Source: Ceratopteris richardii (taxonomy: Eukaryota; Streptophyta; Polypodiopsida; Polypodiales; Pteridaceae). From it: DNA of 64,000 nt. Position numbers and translations under genes: made by a program. Positions 10,120 to 21,446 of the stretch are shown piece after piece. Numbering within the stretch: the first letter of the stretch is position 1; every line of letters starts with the position of its first letter. The notes under the pieces are model-generated. The model was not told the DNA's origin and made no database searches. It saw only the letters and a list, made by a program, of their open reading frames with translations. The DNA is taken from the NCBI GenBank assembly GCA_020310875.1, contig CM035422.1:60396324-60460323 (forward strand), read 5' to 3'.

Positions 10120-11130
10120 TAGTAGATACTCCTAGATGACATAAATTCTCAATCATTTCAATCTTCAATCAAGTATCCTATCTCGAGAATGATATGTGCC
10201 ATCATTTTCCTACAAAGAAACAATACCCTATTAGATTATCCTCCCTATAAATATACTTTCTAAGTTTATTGGCATGAAATACTGGATGGACTCTGCAATT
10301 TGGAGGAAGATCTAATCGGTATGAAACATCACTAAGCTTCTCAACTAACTCCCAAGAACTCCGAAGCACTAGGACATTTCTTTGGCATTCCTATGGTACT
10401 GGGAAGAGTGGGATTCATGTCATAATTCATCTCAAAAGAATACACTTGTGTCACTTTTAGAAGGAAACTCTACTAAAGGCAAGTAGTTATCCCAATTTGT
10501 CTACCTCTCAGACACATATGCTCTCAACATGTCCTCTAAAATCTCGTTAACCCTCTTGGTATGATCATCTCTCTATGGATGGCTACTACTAATCCTTTGG
10601 AATGAAACTTTTAGTTTGTCAAATACAAACTTCAAGAAGTGCCCTATGAATCTAAGATTCCTATCTGAAACTATGGATGTGGGTAACCCATGCAATCCAA
10701 AGACATGCTAGATAAATAGATCTACTACCTGTGGAGATTCCACTGTCTCCTGTATGGGTATGAAATGAGCCATCTTGCTCAATCTATCTATCACTACTAA
10801 GATAGTATCTCACTTTTTTTGGGTCCATTGTAACCCCACGATGAAATCCATGGATACACACTCCTAGTTCTGTTGTGGAATCTCTAAAGGATGTAAAAGA
10901 CCTGGTGTCTTAACCCTTTTTGTTTTGTTCACTTGAAACATAACTCATTGTTGAACATATGTGTGGACACCTCTAGCTAATCTAGGCCATAGAAATGTTC
11001 TTCTAACAAGATGAATGGTCTTCTCAACACCAGTATGCCCTACATAAGGAACATCATGGTTATCATGCATGGCTTTTTTCTCAAGTCCTGAGAATCTAGC
11101 ACACAATTTTTCCTCTATTTGACTATTCAA
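10120..11130 (-). pseudogene. Gypsy integrase remnant
   Basis: The minus strand from 11130 shows the H2C2 zinc-binding region (HDVPYVGHTGVEKT followed by RRTFLWPRL). The integrase core follows near 10890-10550: MDFIVGL, then DTILVVIDRLSKMAHFIP, then GLPTSIVSDRN. These are standard landmarks of chromovirus-type gypsy integrases, which insert element DNA into the genome. Several stops and frame changes interrupt the core and the C-terminal part is barely readable. No chromodomain could be confirmed. Confidence 0.7.
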
Positions 11131-11139
11131 TCTCCATTG

Positions 11140-12390
11140 AGAAATTGAAATATGGACGACTTGTTTGCTTTATTAGGGGAAGAAACAACTAGAACTACCC
11201 CATCTCCTATAATAGAGCCATCAGTGATGGCTCTAATGATTTGAAATAAGTGTGGAACTTCCAAATGGGCTTTCTTTTTTCCTTGAAACAATGAGCTCTA
11301 GAAGTGTAAAGCTCATTTGATTCACTATCTATGATAATGGATCAACTACAATATTCTTTGCCTCTTCTATATAGGATTTCCATGTGAAACTCGTGCATGA
11401 GCTCATCCCAACAAGCATGTCTAGCTTGAAGATATTGCTGACTACAAAAGTACTTGAGTGTATGGTGATTTGTATATACCTTAAAGTCTACAATGCCACT
11501 AGCATCTATCTCTAACTTAAATGGTTTTTATGGATCTACACCTTGAGTATTCGAGCCTCTAAAATGGATTTCTTTAGAGTATGAAAAATTTCTTTCTGCT
11601 CTTGCTTCCATGCAAATTGAGCTTTGCCTTGATGCGAATTCATCATAGGTGCTACTATTGATGAATATGAGGGAATGAATTTTCCATAGAAATCAAAAAG
11701 TCCTAAAATTCATTGTAACTACCCCTCATATTGATGAGTAGGCCAAGATAGAATAATTCAGACCTACGGATCCATCTAAACCCCATTGTCTGATACCACA
11801 TGCCCTAAATACTCTAGCTCTACAAGAAACAACTAAGTGTTATCTGGATTTACAAACAACTAATTTTCTTTAGACTTATTTAACACTGATCCTAAATGAA
11901 TTTCATACTCATGTACATACCTACTATATATCAAGAAGTCATCAAAATAATCCACAATAAACTTTCCAATGAATGGTTATAAAATATTATGCATTAACAT
12001 CATGAAAGTAGCAAGTGAATTAGGCAAACCAAATGGCATAACTAAATACTCATAATGTCCGAAGCAAGTCTTGAAAGCTATTTTACATGCATCCTGCTCC
12101 TTAACTCTAATTTGATGATAGCCACTTTTCAAATCTATCTTACTATATACAACTACTCCACCTAGAGCATCAACGAGATCATCTATCATGGGCATGGGAT
12201 ACCTATGTTTGATGGTAATCTTATTGAGTGCTCTATAGTTGAGGCACATCATATAAGCTCCATCTTTCTCCTTTATGAGAAGAATTGATGTTGTAAAGGG
12301 TGAATAGATCAGTTTGATCAGCCCTTTCTCCATATACTCATCCATAACCTTGCACACTTCATTCTCCTCTTGCAAGTTCATTCAAAATGG
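11140..12390 (-). pseudogene. Gypsy reverse transcriptase and RNase H remnant
   Basis: A 134-codon open stretch (12381-11977) gives RT fingers and palm: [34 protein letters not shown] and YLVMPFGLPNS. The catalytic Y-F-D-D motif reads at 11949-11938. Further left are the connection domain (LEYLGHVVSD, FYGKFIPSYSSI) and an RNase H region down to the integrase zinc finger. The enzyme copies element RNA into DNA. Stops lie between all blocks, so this copy is inactive. Sequence style is that of plant gypsy chromoviruses. Confidence 0.75.
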
Positions 12391-14250
12391 AAGTTGAGCA
12401 GTGGGACTCCCTCTTGGTGCCAATTTGATTCTATGTTCAATACTCCTATAAGGAGGTAGACCACAAGGTAATTCTTTTGAAAACAACTCTTGGAGTTCTA
12501 CTCTTACTTTATCTTAAAGTATTTACGCATTCCAACTAGAGTCTCCTCGATTGCAAGGTTCCATCACTACACAAGATGAATACACAAAATATAGAAAATA
12601 AATATACTTACAATCAATTTTTAGCAACTTGGTTGTGGTCACCAATCACGTCTCTTGGAGATGTGGCTCTCCACTTATTAGTAATCAACTCCTCTCATGC
12701 TTAAAGTGATAAAAATGTGAATAAAAATCTATGATTGGTCATTTCCTAGCATGCTAGTTTTTACTTAGGAATTCATCAAAAGGGGCTAGTCTTGCTATCT
12801 CAAAATAAAATCTATCCTTGTAGGATTGGATCTGGATGGGTGGACCTACTACTCATCGGTCCCATGACTTAGTACCCTTCCCATCAGCTAGCTCCAATGT
12901 GGAGTCATACTCTGACTATACAGTATCTGACAAGTTTCAGAACTAATGATATTATATGTAAACCTAGTGTCAAAGAGGACCTTGATAGGTTGTCCTACCA
13001 TGACTCCTCTCATAATAGTTTCTCTATTAGGGAACTTGTATCATTTCTATGCCATTGGTGAAAGCAAAACATCTCGCCCAAAAGGCACCTTCTTCATGAC
13101 CCTCATGGCCACTATAGGAGATGATATATCAGATGGGGAATCATCAAAATCCTCATCTATATCACTCCTTGCCGAAGTGGGACTTATGAGTATTTTCACT
13201 ATAATCTTTTTATTCTTAGGAAAATCTTTAAAGTAGTGTTTTCCTAAGCATTCATAGCATAATCCTTCTTTCATTGGCTTATTTTTATGATGAAGGGTAA
13301 GGATGGACTTGTTATAAGCCCTCTCAACTAGATGAGACACTTTTTCTTTACTCTTGAAACTATCTTGAACATGTGTAGCTACTTAGCCTCTTTCTAAGAT
13401 TGTGCACTATTCAAGATATGAGTATTTGTGGAAAAGGGTCCAATCATTTTAGTCCATGAGGATCTTTGGCCCTCATGAGAGCCCATGCCCTTGTGGCCAT
13501 CCTCATAAACTAGAGCCATCTCTATGGCATATGACAACAAGTGATGCGTTTCCTTTCTTACTGGAGGTCAGATAGTTTCTCTAAATCCAAAGATGAATGT
13601 GTGAACTTGGAGAAACTCTTAGATAGATTCAAGTACTTTACAAAGTACCTCCGTATACTTATCAACATAGTCCTTAACCATTTGGTTTTCTTTTACTAGT
13701 GAAAAACCAAGTGTCTAATGCTCTAGACCTTTCCTCAGGTGGTACAAAAATATTATAAAGAAAAGACATTAAAATGTTCCCATGTAGTTGGCTCTTTCTT
13801 GTCTTCTTTGATCTTAGACCACCACCTATGGGCAGCATCCATGAGGTTCTAAGTCAACTATTGAACATTATGCCTATCACCCATGATATGGCATAATCGA
13901 AAGCACTCCTTCCACTTGTTGAGCCACTACTCAACAGCATCAAAAGTTCATGCAATAGTAGAGTTGTGATAACTTGGCAGTTTATGATGCTTAAACTACC
14001 ATCACGCTTTTCATACTAGAACACTCCCGTTAGGAACTTGTGGGATTTGATGCTCAGCTAGAGCATCTAACTACATTTTTGGCAAGTCCCTTTTTGGTAC
14101 TATGCCTTCTTTCCTGGAGCTTTGTACATACTCCAAGATTTCATGAAGCATCCTATGAGATTGTGGCACTCATGGTCTCTATAGCATCTGAAGGGTGATT
14201 AACCATGTGCATGTCATCCATAAGTGGTGAAGAAGGTCTTGAATTCATAA
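12391..14250 (-). pseudogene. Gypsy gag and protease remnant
   Basis: On the minus strand, gag-like text (HRWWSKIKEDKKEPTTW, then a QTFIFG-type segment) runs from about 14200 to 13400. A zinc-knuckle remnant CYECLGKHYFKDFP follows near 13260; its last cysteine is replaced by F. An acidic linker is at 13130-13200. The protease region toward 12500 is too damaged to show its active-site aspartate. Gag would form the particle and bind RNA. Identity rests mainly on position before the RT and on the knuckle. Confidence 0.5.
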
Positions 14251-15832
14251 CTAGGAAAGAGTGAAATTCTCTTTATGTTTTTGGGTTTTTTATGTTTTTC
14301 TTTTCAATTTATGAATGTATGTACACCTAAAGTAACGAGTGGCAGTAAAAAGTAACTACTCACAAGCCTTTGCATAAAGAAATAACAAAACAACATCTCT
14401 CTTCAAATGCTTCTCTACTTCTATGCTTATGCATGCAAAAATGTTGAAAATTCTGATAGCATTTCGGCTCGAGAATGAAAATTTTAAGAAAAATGATTAC
14501 GTGCCGTACACACACTTTCAAGAAAATGTGCTAACGGGCACACAATATACATCCATGTGACCTAATGGAACTACACACCCTTGTATGAAAACCCTCCTAC
14601 TTGTGGCATGGATACAATTTATAAGAACACTAATTGTTCTTAATTCTTCCCTCTGGTTCCTACAAAAGAAGATAATACCATCCTATTTACATACAAAACA
14701 TAGAGCGAAACAAACATATAATGCATATGTAATGTGGGATCCTTGTCCTATATCTAAAAGAGTGCATAAAGAGAGTACAAATGCATGAAAATCACGAGAA
14801 AAGTTATCTTAGGTTTTGAAATTTCCTTGTGTAGGTATAAGCAAGTGCTAAAAATGGTTGCTATATAGTCCTCTTGCGTCTCCAAGTCAATCTCAATCAT
14901 CCTCACATCGAAAATATTTGTACGAGAGTGATTGGTAGCAAACAACTGATTTCAATGATTTGCATAGGTGCATAGATGGAATTGAATGGTATCTTCTAGT
15001 TTCTTAAGAGATAGTTCTCTGAGCAAGGACTCTATAGGAAGTAAAATCTCTCAATCTAGTTGAGTATTGAGAGACCTATAGCCATTTTTGTGGAAAAGGG
15101 TAGTCTAAATAAGCTCTTGTAGAGGGGTTTTGAAGATGAAGCTAGAAAAGAACTTCAATTTTCCTCCTCTCTGGAAACTTCTTAAATAAGATGAGTGCAT
15201 GTGTTGGCCTTTTTATGCCATATATGTGTGCTCCAGCAAGAAAAATGGCTATATAAGGAGCCTCATACCTCTTAGTTCCAACAACAGAAGAGAGGAGAGA
15301 GAGAGAGTGCACGCTATGATCTTCTCCTTTTCCGGTAGCTTGTTAGGAGCATGGGTAGGCTTGAAGGCTTCCACGCAACATCCGAGCAACTTCAGCTTAT
15401 GGCAAGGATATTGCTAGGAGCTCCATTGGTGGGGGCTCGCTCCTCCCTATCATGGGGCTCTAATCCCCCCCTTTTCTTTAAGACAACATGTGCACACTCT
15501 CTTCCCTCCATGGTGATCCATGATATAGATGAAGATGATGAGGATTCATCAATTCCAAAGCACTCAATCATCAAGAACTCATGAGGAAAATTCTCTTTAG
15601 ATCCTCTCAAAACCTTGATTACCAATTTTTATTAACTCTCCCAAAAGCTCTCTCAAGACGTGGACTCATGAATGATGTGTGTGCCACTCTCCTCTCATCC
15701 GTTACAACCCCTTGTATTCAAAATAGTAGTTCTCATGAATGGTCTAGAGTGGACATTTGGCCAGCATGCAACACTCATCCCAATTACCATTGAATACATT
15801 AGGATATCCCTTAAGCTAAGGACCTTGGGTAT
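14251..15832. other. Leader and LTR region of the gypsy element; nothing else recognised
   Basis: No protein-coding signal stands out. The stretch should hold the 5' LTR body and leader of the minus-strand gypsy element, but no primer-binding site could be read. A short purine run (GAGAGAGAGAG) lies at about 15290-15308. Confidence 0.35.
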
Positions 15833-15888
15833 GACTAGCCCTTGTACCACACACACATGGAATGGTCTCTTTAGACCAATCTCTAACA
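15833..15888 (-). repeat. Start of the 5' LTR (minus orientation)
   Basis: It matches 9953-10007 closely and ends TCTAACA, next to LINE sequence that begins at about 15894. Confidence 0.55.
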
Positions 15889-15893
15889 TCCCA

Positions 15894-17687
15894 AGTGTTG
15901 ATTCTCTATCTTAAAAATCACCAAGCTTCAAATTCAACCTTGTTACTTTAATGAATGTCCTTAGACCTAATTCATCCCTTTTCTCTTCATGTGAAAGGTG
16001 CTTCCACATACAAAAGCCTTTACTCGACATCCTCTTGGATCTTTGGAAGTTCTTAGGCTCCACTCTTGAGATAATTGGAATAGCAAACCAGATAGATATA
16101 TTATGCCTTATCCCAATAGCCCACTTCTAGTCATGATTGATGGTATAGGAAGGTTTCATCTGGTTCCACCATTTCCACATGGAGTACATAAGATCACATC
16201 CCTAGGAACTACCAAAGAGGGAGAGAACAAGAGATTAATCAAATTGTGACCTTTCCACTTGGGGACCCTAGCAAGGAAAAGGTTGATATTGTTCTCAAAG
16301 ATTAGCTCGGCCCAAGAGGATACATTGTTACTCCAAGATTTAATCATTCATTTGGCCAAAATCTTGTTGGCCATGGCTTGCACATCTAGGATGCCCAAAC
16401 CACCCATACCCTTGGGCTATAGCATTTTTCCCATTCAATATTTAGACAAACTCTTTTATCAGGATCCCATGGCCAAAGAAAAATTCTACAAATCCAATTG
16501 AGCTTTAGCATCTCCTTGTTGCTAGGTCTCCAACATGCAAGAAGTAGCTGATAGAGGAGATAAGGAAAGTTTTGATTACCATCATACATGCCTCCAAACT
16601 ATGTTACATAACCTTCTAGTACTACAGCTTGTTGTCCAACTTCACAAGAACCCAATCCCACCATTGACACATGGAAATACCAAATACACTCGGGGATCTC
16701 TTGACATCCTTGAGTCCAAAGAAACTATAGGGTAGGTGCACATACATACTTGTATGCAATCATTGAATGGTTGATTCTTGATCTAGAGGCCACACACAAA
16801 ATATTAATATAACTCTAGAAATTGGAGATATATGTAGTGCCATTCTACAAGAATGCATTGGTGCCATTAGCAAATAGTCTAAGAAGCATAGGATCCTTAC
16901 AACTAGGAAGTGAGATACCCCAAATATTCGCCAATCAAACTTGCTTGTAAACAAGGCAATTGATCCCATTAACAATGATAAAAAATAGCAATATGACCAA
17001 AAAGCAACCTCTCCTATTGAAATACTTAAGAAATAGGGTTTGAGAGAGGTTTTTGTTAATATTAATCTAAGTTGAAGCATTCCCCATACGGATTGAAACC
17101 ATTTTGATGAAGTTGGGCCCATTGTTAAGGTCCTTGATGGATTATAAGATAAAATCCCACTCTAGTCTAGTAGATTCTTTGTCAAAGTCTATCTTGTGGA
17201 AGAAAATGTCTTGGGCATACTCCTTAGTATGATCAAAGTCCTCCTAGTTGTTAATGCTTTGTTCAAGGAGCCTCTGCCTATGCGATCCTCATTTGTCCAT
17301 GAATGAAGATGGCCCACAATGCAATTGGGAAGCACCTTTGCAAAGACTTTGTAGTGATTGTGAAGCACCGTGATATGCCACCAATTTTTTATTATATTCT
17401 TTGTCTTTCTTGTGGATAAGTTTGATTACTCCTTCATTCAAGAACTTTTCAATGCACATCAAAATTGATAGCTTCATTCCAAACAGAGCATAGAGGGCCC
17501 TCTAAGACCAATCGAGAAATTTCACAAGATCTTGTGGAATCTTCTTAGATGAGATCCATGAGATGGTGGCCATGCATTCATGCCTTGAAGGAGATATCAT
17601 AGTAGAGACGTCAAGCATTCAATCGAATTGATTGATGATGGATTTGCAATTTCTAGCATCAAAGGTGCATTCAATACCATTATTGTC
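15894..17687 (-). pseudogene. LINE (L1-type) reverse transcriptase, downstream half
   Basis: The minus strand shows LINE RT landmarks in order, in shifting frames: EGVIKLIHKKDKEY near 17420, KVFAKVLPNC near 17350, a DRVEWDF-like segment near 17150, a FIKMVSI(R)MGNAST segment near 17100 and RLFANGTNA near 16870. A C-terminal region follows to about 15900. LINE RTs make DNA at a nicked target. Stops and frameshifts are frequent. The matching endonuclease half lies at 27526-28510, separated only by copia A, so both are one interrupted LINE. Confidence 0.65.
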
Positions 17688-17692
17688 AATCA
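17688..17692 (+). repeat. Target-site duplication of copia A, left copy
   Basis: AATCA directly precedes the TGTTGG LTR start and is repeated at 27521-27525. Confidence 0.9.
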
Positions 17693-18761
17693 TGTTGGTG
17701 CAAATGTTCAAGCCTACCCATTTGGCTTAGCATGGAAGACATTGTGTGGAACTAGCACTTGATGATTCATGTGAACTATAGCTTGTAACTACTTGGTCAT
17801 TTACCATTGTAAAACATTAATTCTTTGGGGAATCTTGTAAAAGATTATAACTCGTGGAGTTAGGAAGAATATTAGCTCCAACTTCAAGTTGAGATAATAT
17901 CTCCAAAATCAGTGGATTCACCCTTTTGATTGGAGCCAAAGTTTGAATTCAAAACGCAAACTTAGAGGAAACACATATAAAAGACTTTGTAAAATCCCGT
18001 GGTGTGTGTATCATTTTTAGAGCTCACTCCTTGATCACTTGTAGAACTTGCATATCTCACACTATATCTCACTAAACTCAACATCATTGAGCATCATTAC
18101 AATGCCAATGACTTTATACAATTATGTTCTATAATACATATGGCTCATTGAACATCTCTGTCTACTTCTCTACTATGACTACTCAGAACAGTCAACTTCT
18201 TCTGGTCATATCTCAGTGCATACTCAACCATTTTACATAATCTTGGGTGTCTTGGAACCAGCTTGAAGCATACTTTGTGTTGTAGAAATTTCAAGGCATT
18301 TAGTTCAGGCATCAGGGAGAAATCACCTTCGAAGTGCTCACTAGTCATCTATTGGTTGTTCCCTAAAATATCGGGGGTAAGATCTAATTTGTTAAAGTTA
18401 TTTCTTAGAGCATAAATGATCATTTTAAATGATTCCACCTGCAATCATTAGCTATCTAAGCTAATTGAATTCCTCCAAAAGGAATTTGGCCATATGTTAC
18501 TGTGTTGTGAGCTATGAGTAAAAGAACCAGCAGGTGTATGGACTAAAATAGAAAGTTTTTCAACACTAGTTATTCTTGAACTAGTCTGTTTGGGATTATT
18601 TGTTTCAAGTATCGATTCCAAAGTACATAGGTACCTTCTTGGTGTCATTTGCAAGCTAAAAGGGCCTACTTTATAACTCTCAAGTGCATCGGGGTTGTTA
18701 CAAAGAAGGCTTTAGTAGTACCACCTCACTTCCTTGAGGTATCCATCCATCTCTTCCAACA
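17693..18761 (+). repeat. 5' LTR of copia A
   Basis: It begins TGTTGGTGC and ends TCTTCCAACA, with a TGTTGG/CCAACA terminal inverted repeat, and aligns along its length with 26453-27520. Confidence 0.95.
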
Positions 18762-18762
18762 G

Positions 18763-18774
18763 TGGTATCATAGC
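18763..18774 (+). other. Primer-binding site of copia A
   Basis: TGGTATCATAGC, one base after the 5' LTR, fits the initiator tRNA-Met primer site of plant copia elements. Confidence 0.85.
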
Positions 18775-18796
18775 AAGTTGAGGTAAAAGGGGAGAT

Positions 18797-19683
18797 TGTT
18801 TCCCATCTTCCATTGAAAAATTGGACATGAAGAATTATCCAGCATGGTCTTTGAGGATGAAGACCTATTTACAAGGAATACATCTCTATGGATACATATC
18901 AGGAGATGAGGAGATGCCCACATTTAGAAGCAAAGATCAACCTACAAGAGAGGAGCAAGAAAGACTCAACTCATGGTGTGCCAAAGATGATTTAGACAGG
19001 TCATATCTACTTAACTCTATCTCAGAATTCCTTCTTCCTCATATTAAGAATTGCAAAACTTCCCAAGAGACTTGGGATACTCTATCTTCATACTTTTCTT
19101 CCAATACAAGATCTAGGAAAAATCAATTGTGAATGGAGTTTACTACTCAAAAGAAGCAGCCTAAGCAGAATGTTTTAGACTATGTGACCAAGGTGAAGGA
19201 TGTGGCTGATCAGTTGGCAAGCATAGGAGAGGAGATTGAAGAGGAAAAAATAGTGAGACATATAATCAATGGCATCAAGGCAGATGATAAGTGGGAATCC
19301 TTCACAATTACAATGGATCTTTATATGGATATGCAAATCCCTGATCTAACCACTCCCATGGGGCAACTCTTCACCCATGAGGCCAAGCTCAACAAAAATG
19401 GTGAACCATTAAGAGGTAACAATTCTTATGCCTTGTATATAGATAAAGGAAAGCCTAAGGATAAAGAAAGAGCAAGAAGTTTGAAGATGAAGGTGCTACT
19501 TCTCAAGCTAACTATGCACGGAGAGGTAGGAATTCAAGAGGAAGGGGCAGAGGAGTTAAGCAAGGCACGGGGAGTCCTTTCAACTCTTCCCCATGAAATA
19601 TCTGTGCACTGTCTAATCACACAACAGATGAGTGCTATAGGAACTTCAAGAACCAAAGAGGAAGAGTATTTCAAAGAGGTGGC
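18797..19683 (+). pseudogene. Copia A gag, N-terminal part
   Basis: The frame contains NYPAWSLRMKTYLQG, then NSWCAKDDLDRSYLLNSIS, then a W-D-T-L segment, as in plant copia Gag (UBN2-type) proteins that form the particle. A TGA at 19130-19132 replaces a likely tryptophan codon; the protein resumes at ATG 19133 for about 120 codons before a frame change near 19480. A zinc-knuckle-like CALSNHTTDEC (one cysteine missing) reads near 19610 in another frame. At 19684 the gene is cut by element B and continues at 24781. Confidence 0.75.
19679..19683 (+). repeat. Target-site duplication of copia B, left copy
   Basis: GTGGC lies before the LTR and recurs at 24776-24780. Confidence 0.9.
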
Positions 19684-19913
19684 TGTTGGAGATAGATGTC
19701 TGCAGAAGCACGCGAACAACACAAGGAAGAAGAAGAAGCTTGGAGCAGAAACACACAATACTGAATGTATTACTCGAGAATGTACAAAGATTAGTAGCCC
19801 ATTAGGGCAATAGGCGTATATACAAGCCGGGGGAAAAAACCTCCTAAAGAGGGAAAAAAGTGCCCCGACGGTCCTAGTGTGTTCACACACATCACTACCT
19901 AAATATATCAACA
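19684..19913 (-). repeat. 3' LTR of copia B
   Basis: The plus strand reads TGTTGGAGATAG to ATATCAACA. It holds an extra stretch of about 20 bp near 19707-19727 absent from the other LTR. Confidence 0.95.
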
Positions 19914-19926
19914 TATCCCCCCTGGG
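19914..19926 (-). other. Polypurine tract of copia B
   Basis: The minus strand reads CCCAGGGGGGATA directly before the TGTTGATA LTR start. Confidence 0.8.
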
Positions 19927-19984
19927 AGTGATGCGGTGAACAAGGAGCTGGCACTCATGTATAAGGAAGTGCCAAGCTATGTGG

Positions 19985-21446
19985 AAATCACTCCACAAAA
20001 GGAAGTAAGCCCAAAGCTTTGCGAAAAGCTTCAAACTTCTCCCTAGGCAGAGCCTTTGTGAAAAGGTCTCCTATGTTCTCCTGCGTGGGCACATATGCCA
20101 AGCTGATCACCCCAGCAAAGAACCTCTCCCTGACATAGTGATAATGCATCTCAATGTGCTTAGTGCGAGCATGGAACACAGGGTTCCTCACAACTGCCAA
20201 TGCGCTCTTACTGCTAGTGAAGATGGTGGTGGCAGAAGACTGGCCAACACCCAAATTAGCCATAAGGCGTCTGAGCCACACACACTCAACAATCGCTGTG
20301 AAAGTTGCCCTATACTCAGCCTCACAACTGGAAGTGGCCACAGTAGGCTGCTTCTTGCTCAACCAAGATATACATGAGCTACCAAGCATGAAGCAAAGAC
20401 CACTGGTGGACACACGAGTGTCATAGCAACCAGCCCAATCTGAGTCAGAAAAAGCATGCAAATTTGGTGGTAGTGATCCCCCCTTGGGATAAAACAACCC
20501 AAGTAGCCGAGTACCACTCAAGTAGCGAAAGATGCGCTTAACCGCCTTCCAATGCGTGGCTCCTGGGCAATGCATAAACCTGCTCATTTATGAGACAGCA
20601 AACTGAATATCTGGAGAAATGCATAAGTAAATCAAGCATCCAACAGCCTACTGATAGAGAACAACATCAAATGCATCTCTAACATCATGAAGACTCAATC
20701 GTAAACCTATCTCCATAGGAGTGGCAATAGGCTTACAGTCTTCAAGGCCAAAATGCTGCAATATTGTGTCAATATATTTCGTTTGACACAAAGCCATTCC
20801 ACCATCAACTTGCATAAACTGAATGCCCAAATAGTGATGCAAATGCCCCAAATCAGACATCTCAAATGAGGCATGCAAATCAGCCTTGAAATCAGCAATA
20901 TGCGTCTTAATAGGACCAGTGAGTAGCATATCATCAACATAGACAACAATGATCAGAAGCACATCATTAGCACACTTAACATATAAGGTGCTTTCAATTG
21001 GACTGTTCTCAAAACCATGTGCAAACAGATAGGCATGTATTTTCTCATACCAAGCACGTGGTGCTTGCTTTAAACCATATAACGCCTTCTTTAACCTGCA
21101 CACCTGGTTTTCATGCCCTTTCTGCACAAAGCCACGGGGCTGAAAAACATACACTTCTTCATGCAAGTCACCATTCAGAAATGTTGTTTTAATGTCCAAC
21201 TGATGTACATTCCAACTATGATGGGCTGCAAGTGCACAGATGCTCCGAATAGTAGTCATACAGCGTGTAGGTGCAAAGGTCTCATCAAAATCAATGCCTC
21301 TTTCCTGCGCATAACCCTTGGCAACAAGCCTAGCCTTATACTGTACCATTAGGTTTATGCTTCAGCTTGTATACCCACTTAGTGCCAATGGCCTTCTTGC
21401 CAAGAGGCAAATCACATAAAGACCATGTACCATTATTAGCAGCCAT
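19985..21446 (-). pseudogene. Copia B reverse transcriptase and RNase H
   Basis: The minus strand gives RT landmarks: NGTWSLCDLPLGKKAIGTKW near 21420, KARLVAKGYAQERGIDFDET near 21340, VHQLDIKTTFLNGDL near 21190, KALYGLKQAPRAWYEK near 21070 and catalytic YVDDMLLTGP near 20935. RNase H follows: HAFSDSDWAGCYDTR, SWLSKKQPTVATSSCEAEYR, HARTKHIEMHYHYVRE. The protein ends in DLFTKALPREKFE at about 20030. Three stops interrupt (near 21447, 20650 and 20588). Each fits a single C-to-T or G-to-A change of a Q or W codon. Otherwise the domain is full length. Confidence 0.9.

Larger units (their letters stand above)
9953..15888 (-). mobile_element. Degenerate minus-strand Ty3/gypsy element
   Basis: Read on the minus strand, the order is gag, zinc knuckle, reverse transcriptase, RNase H, integrase, polypurine tract, LTR start. 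That order (RT before integrase) defines Ty3/gypsy. Similar sequence of about 55 bp ending in TCTAACA occurs at 9953-10007 and 15833-15888, as expected for the two LTR starts on the minus strand. Beyond this the putative LTRs are too diverged to align by eye, and no target-site duplication was found. Stops and frameshifts occur throughout, so it is an old dead copy. Confidence 0.65.

Noticed and set aside
15240..15320. Possible plus-strand promoter (TATATAAGGAGC followed by a GAGA run)
   Set aside because: No gene follows on the plus strand and the region belongs to the putative LTR or leader of a minus-strand element.
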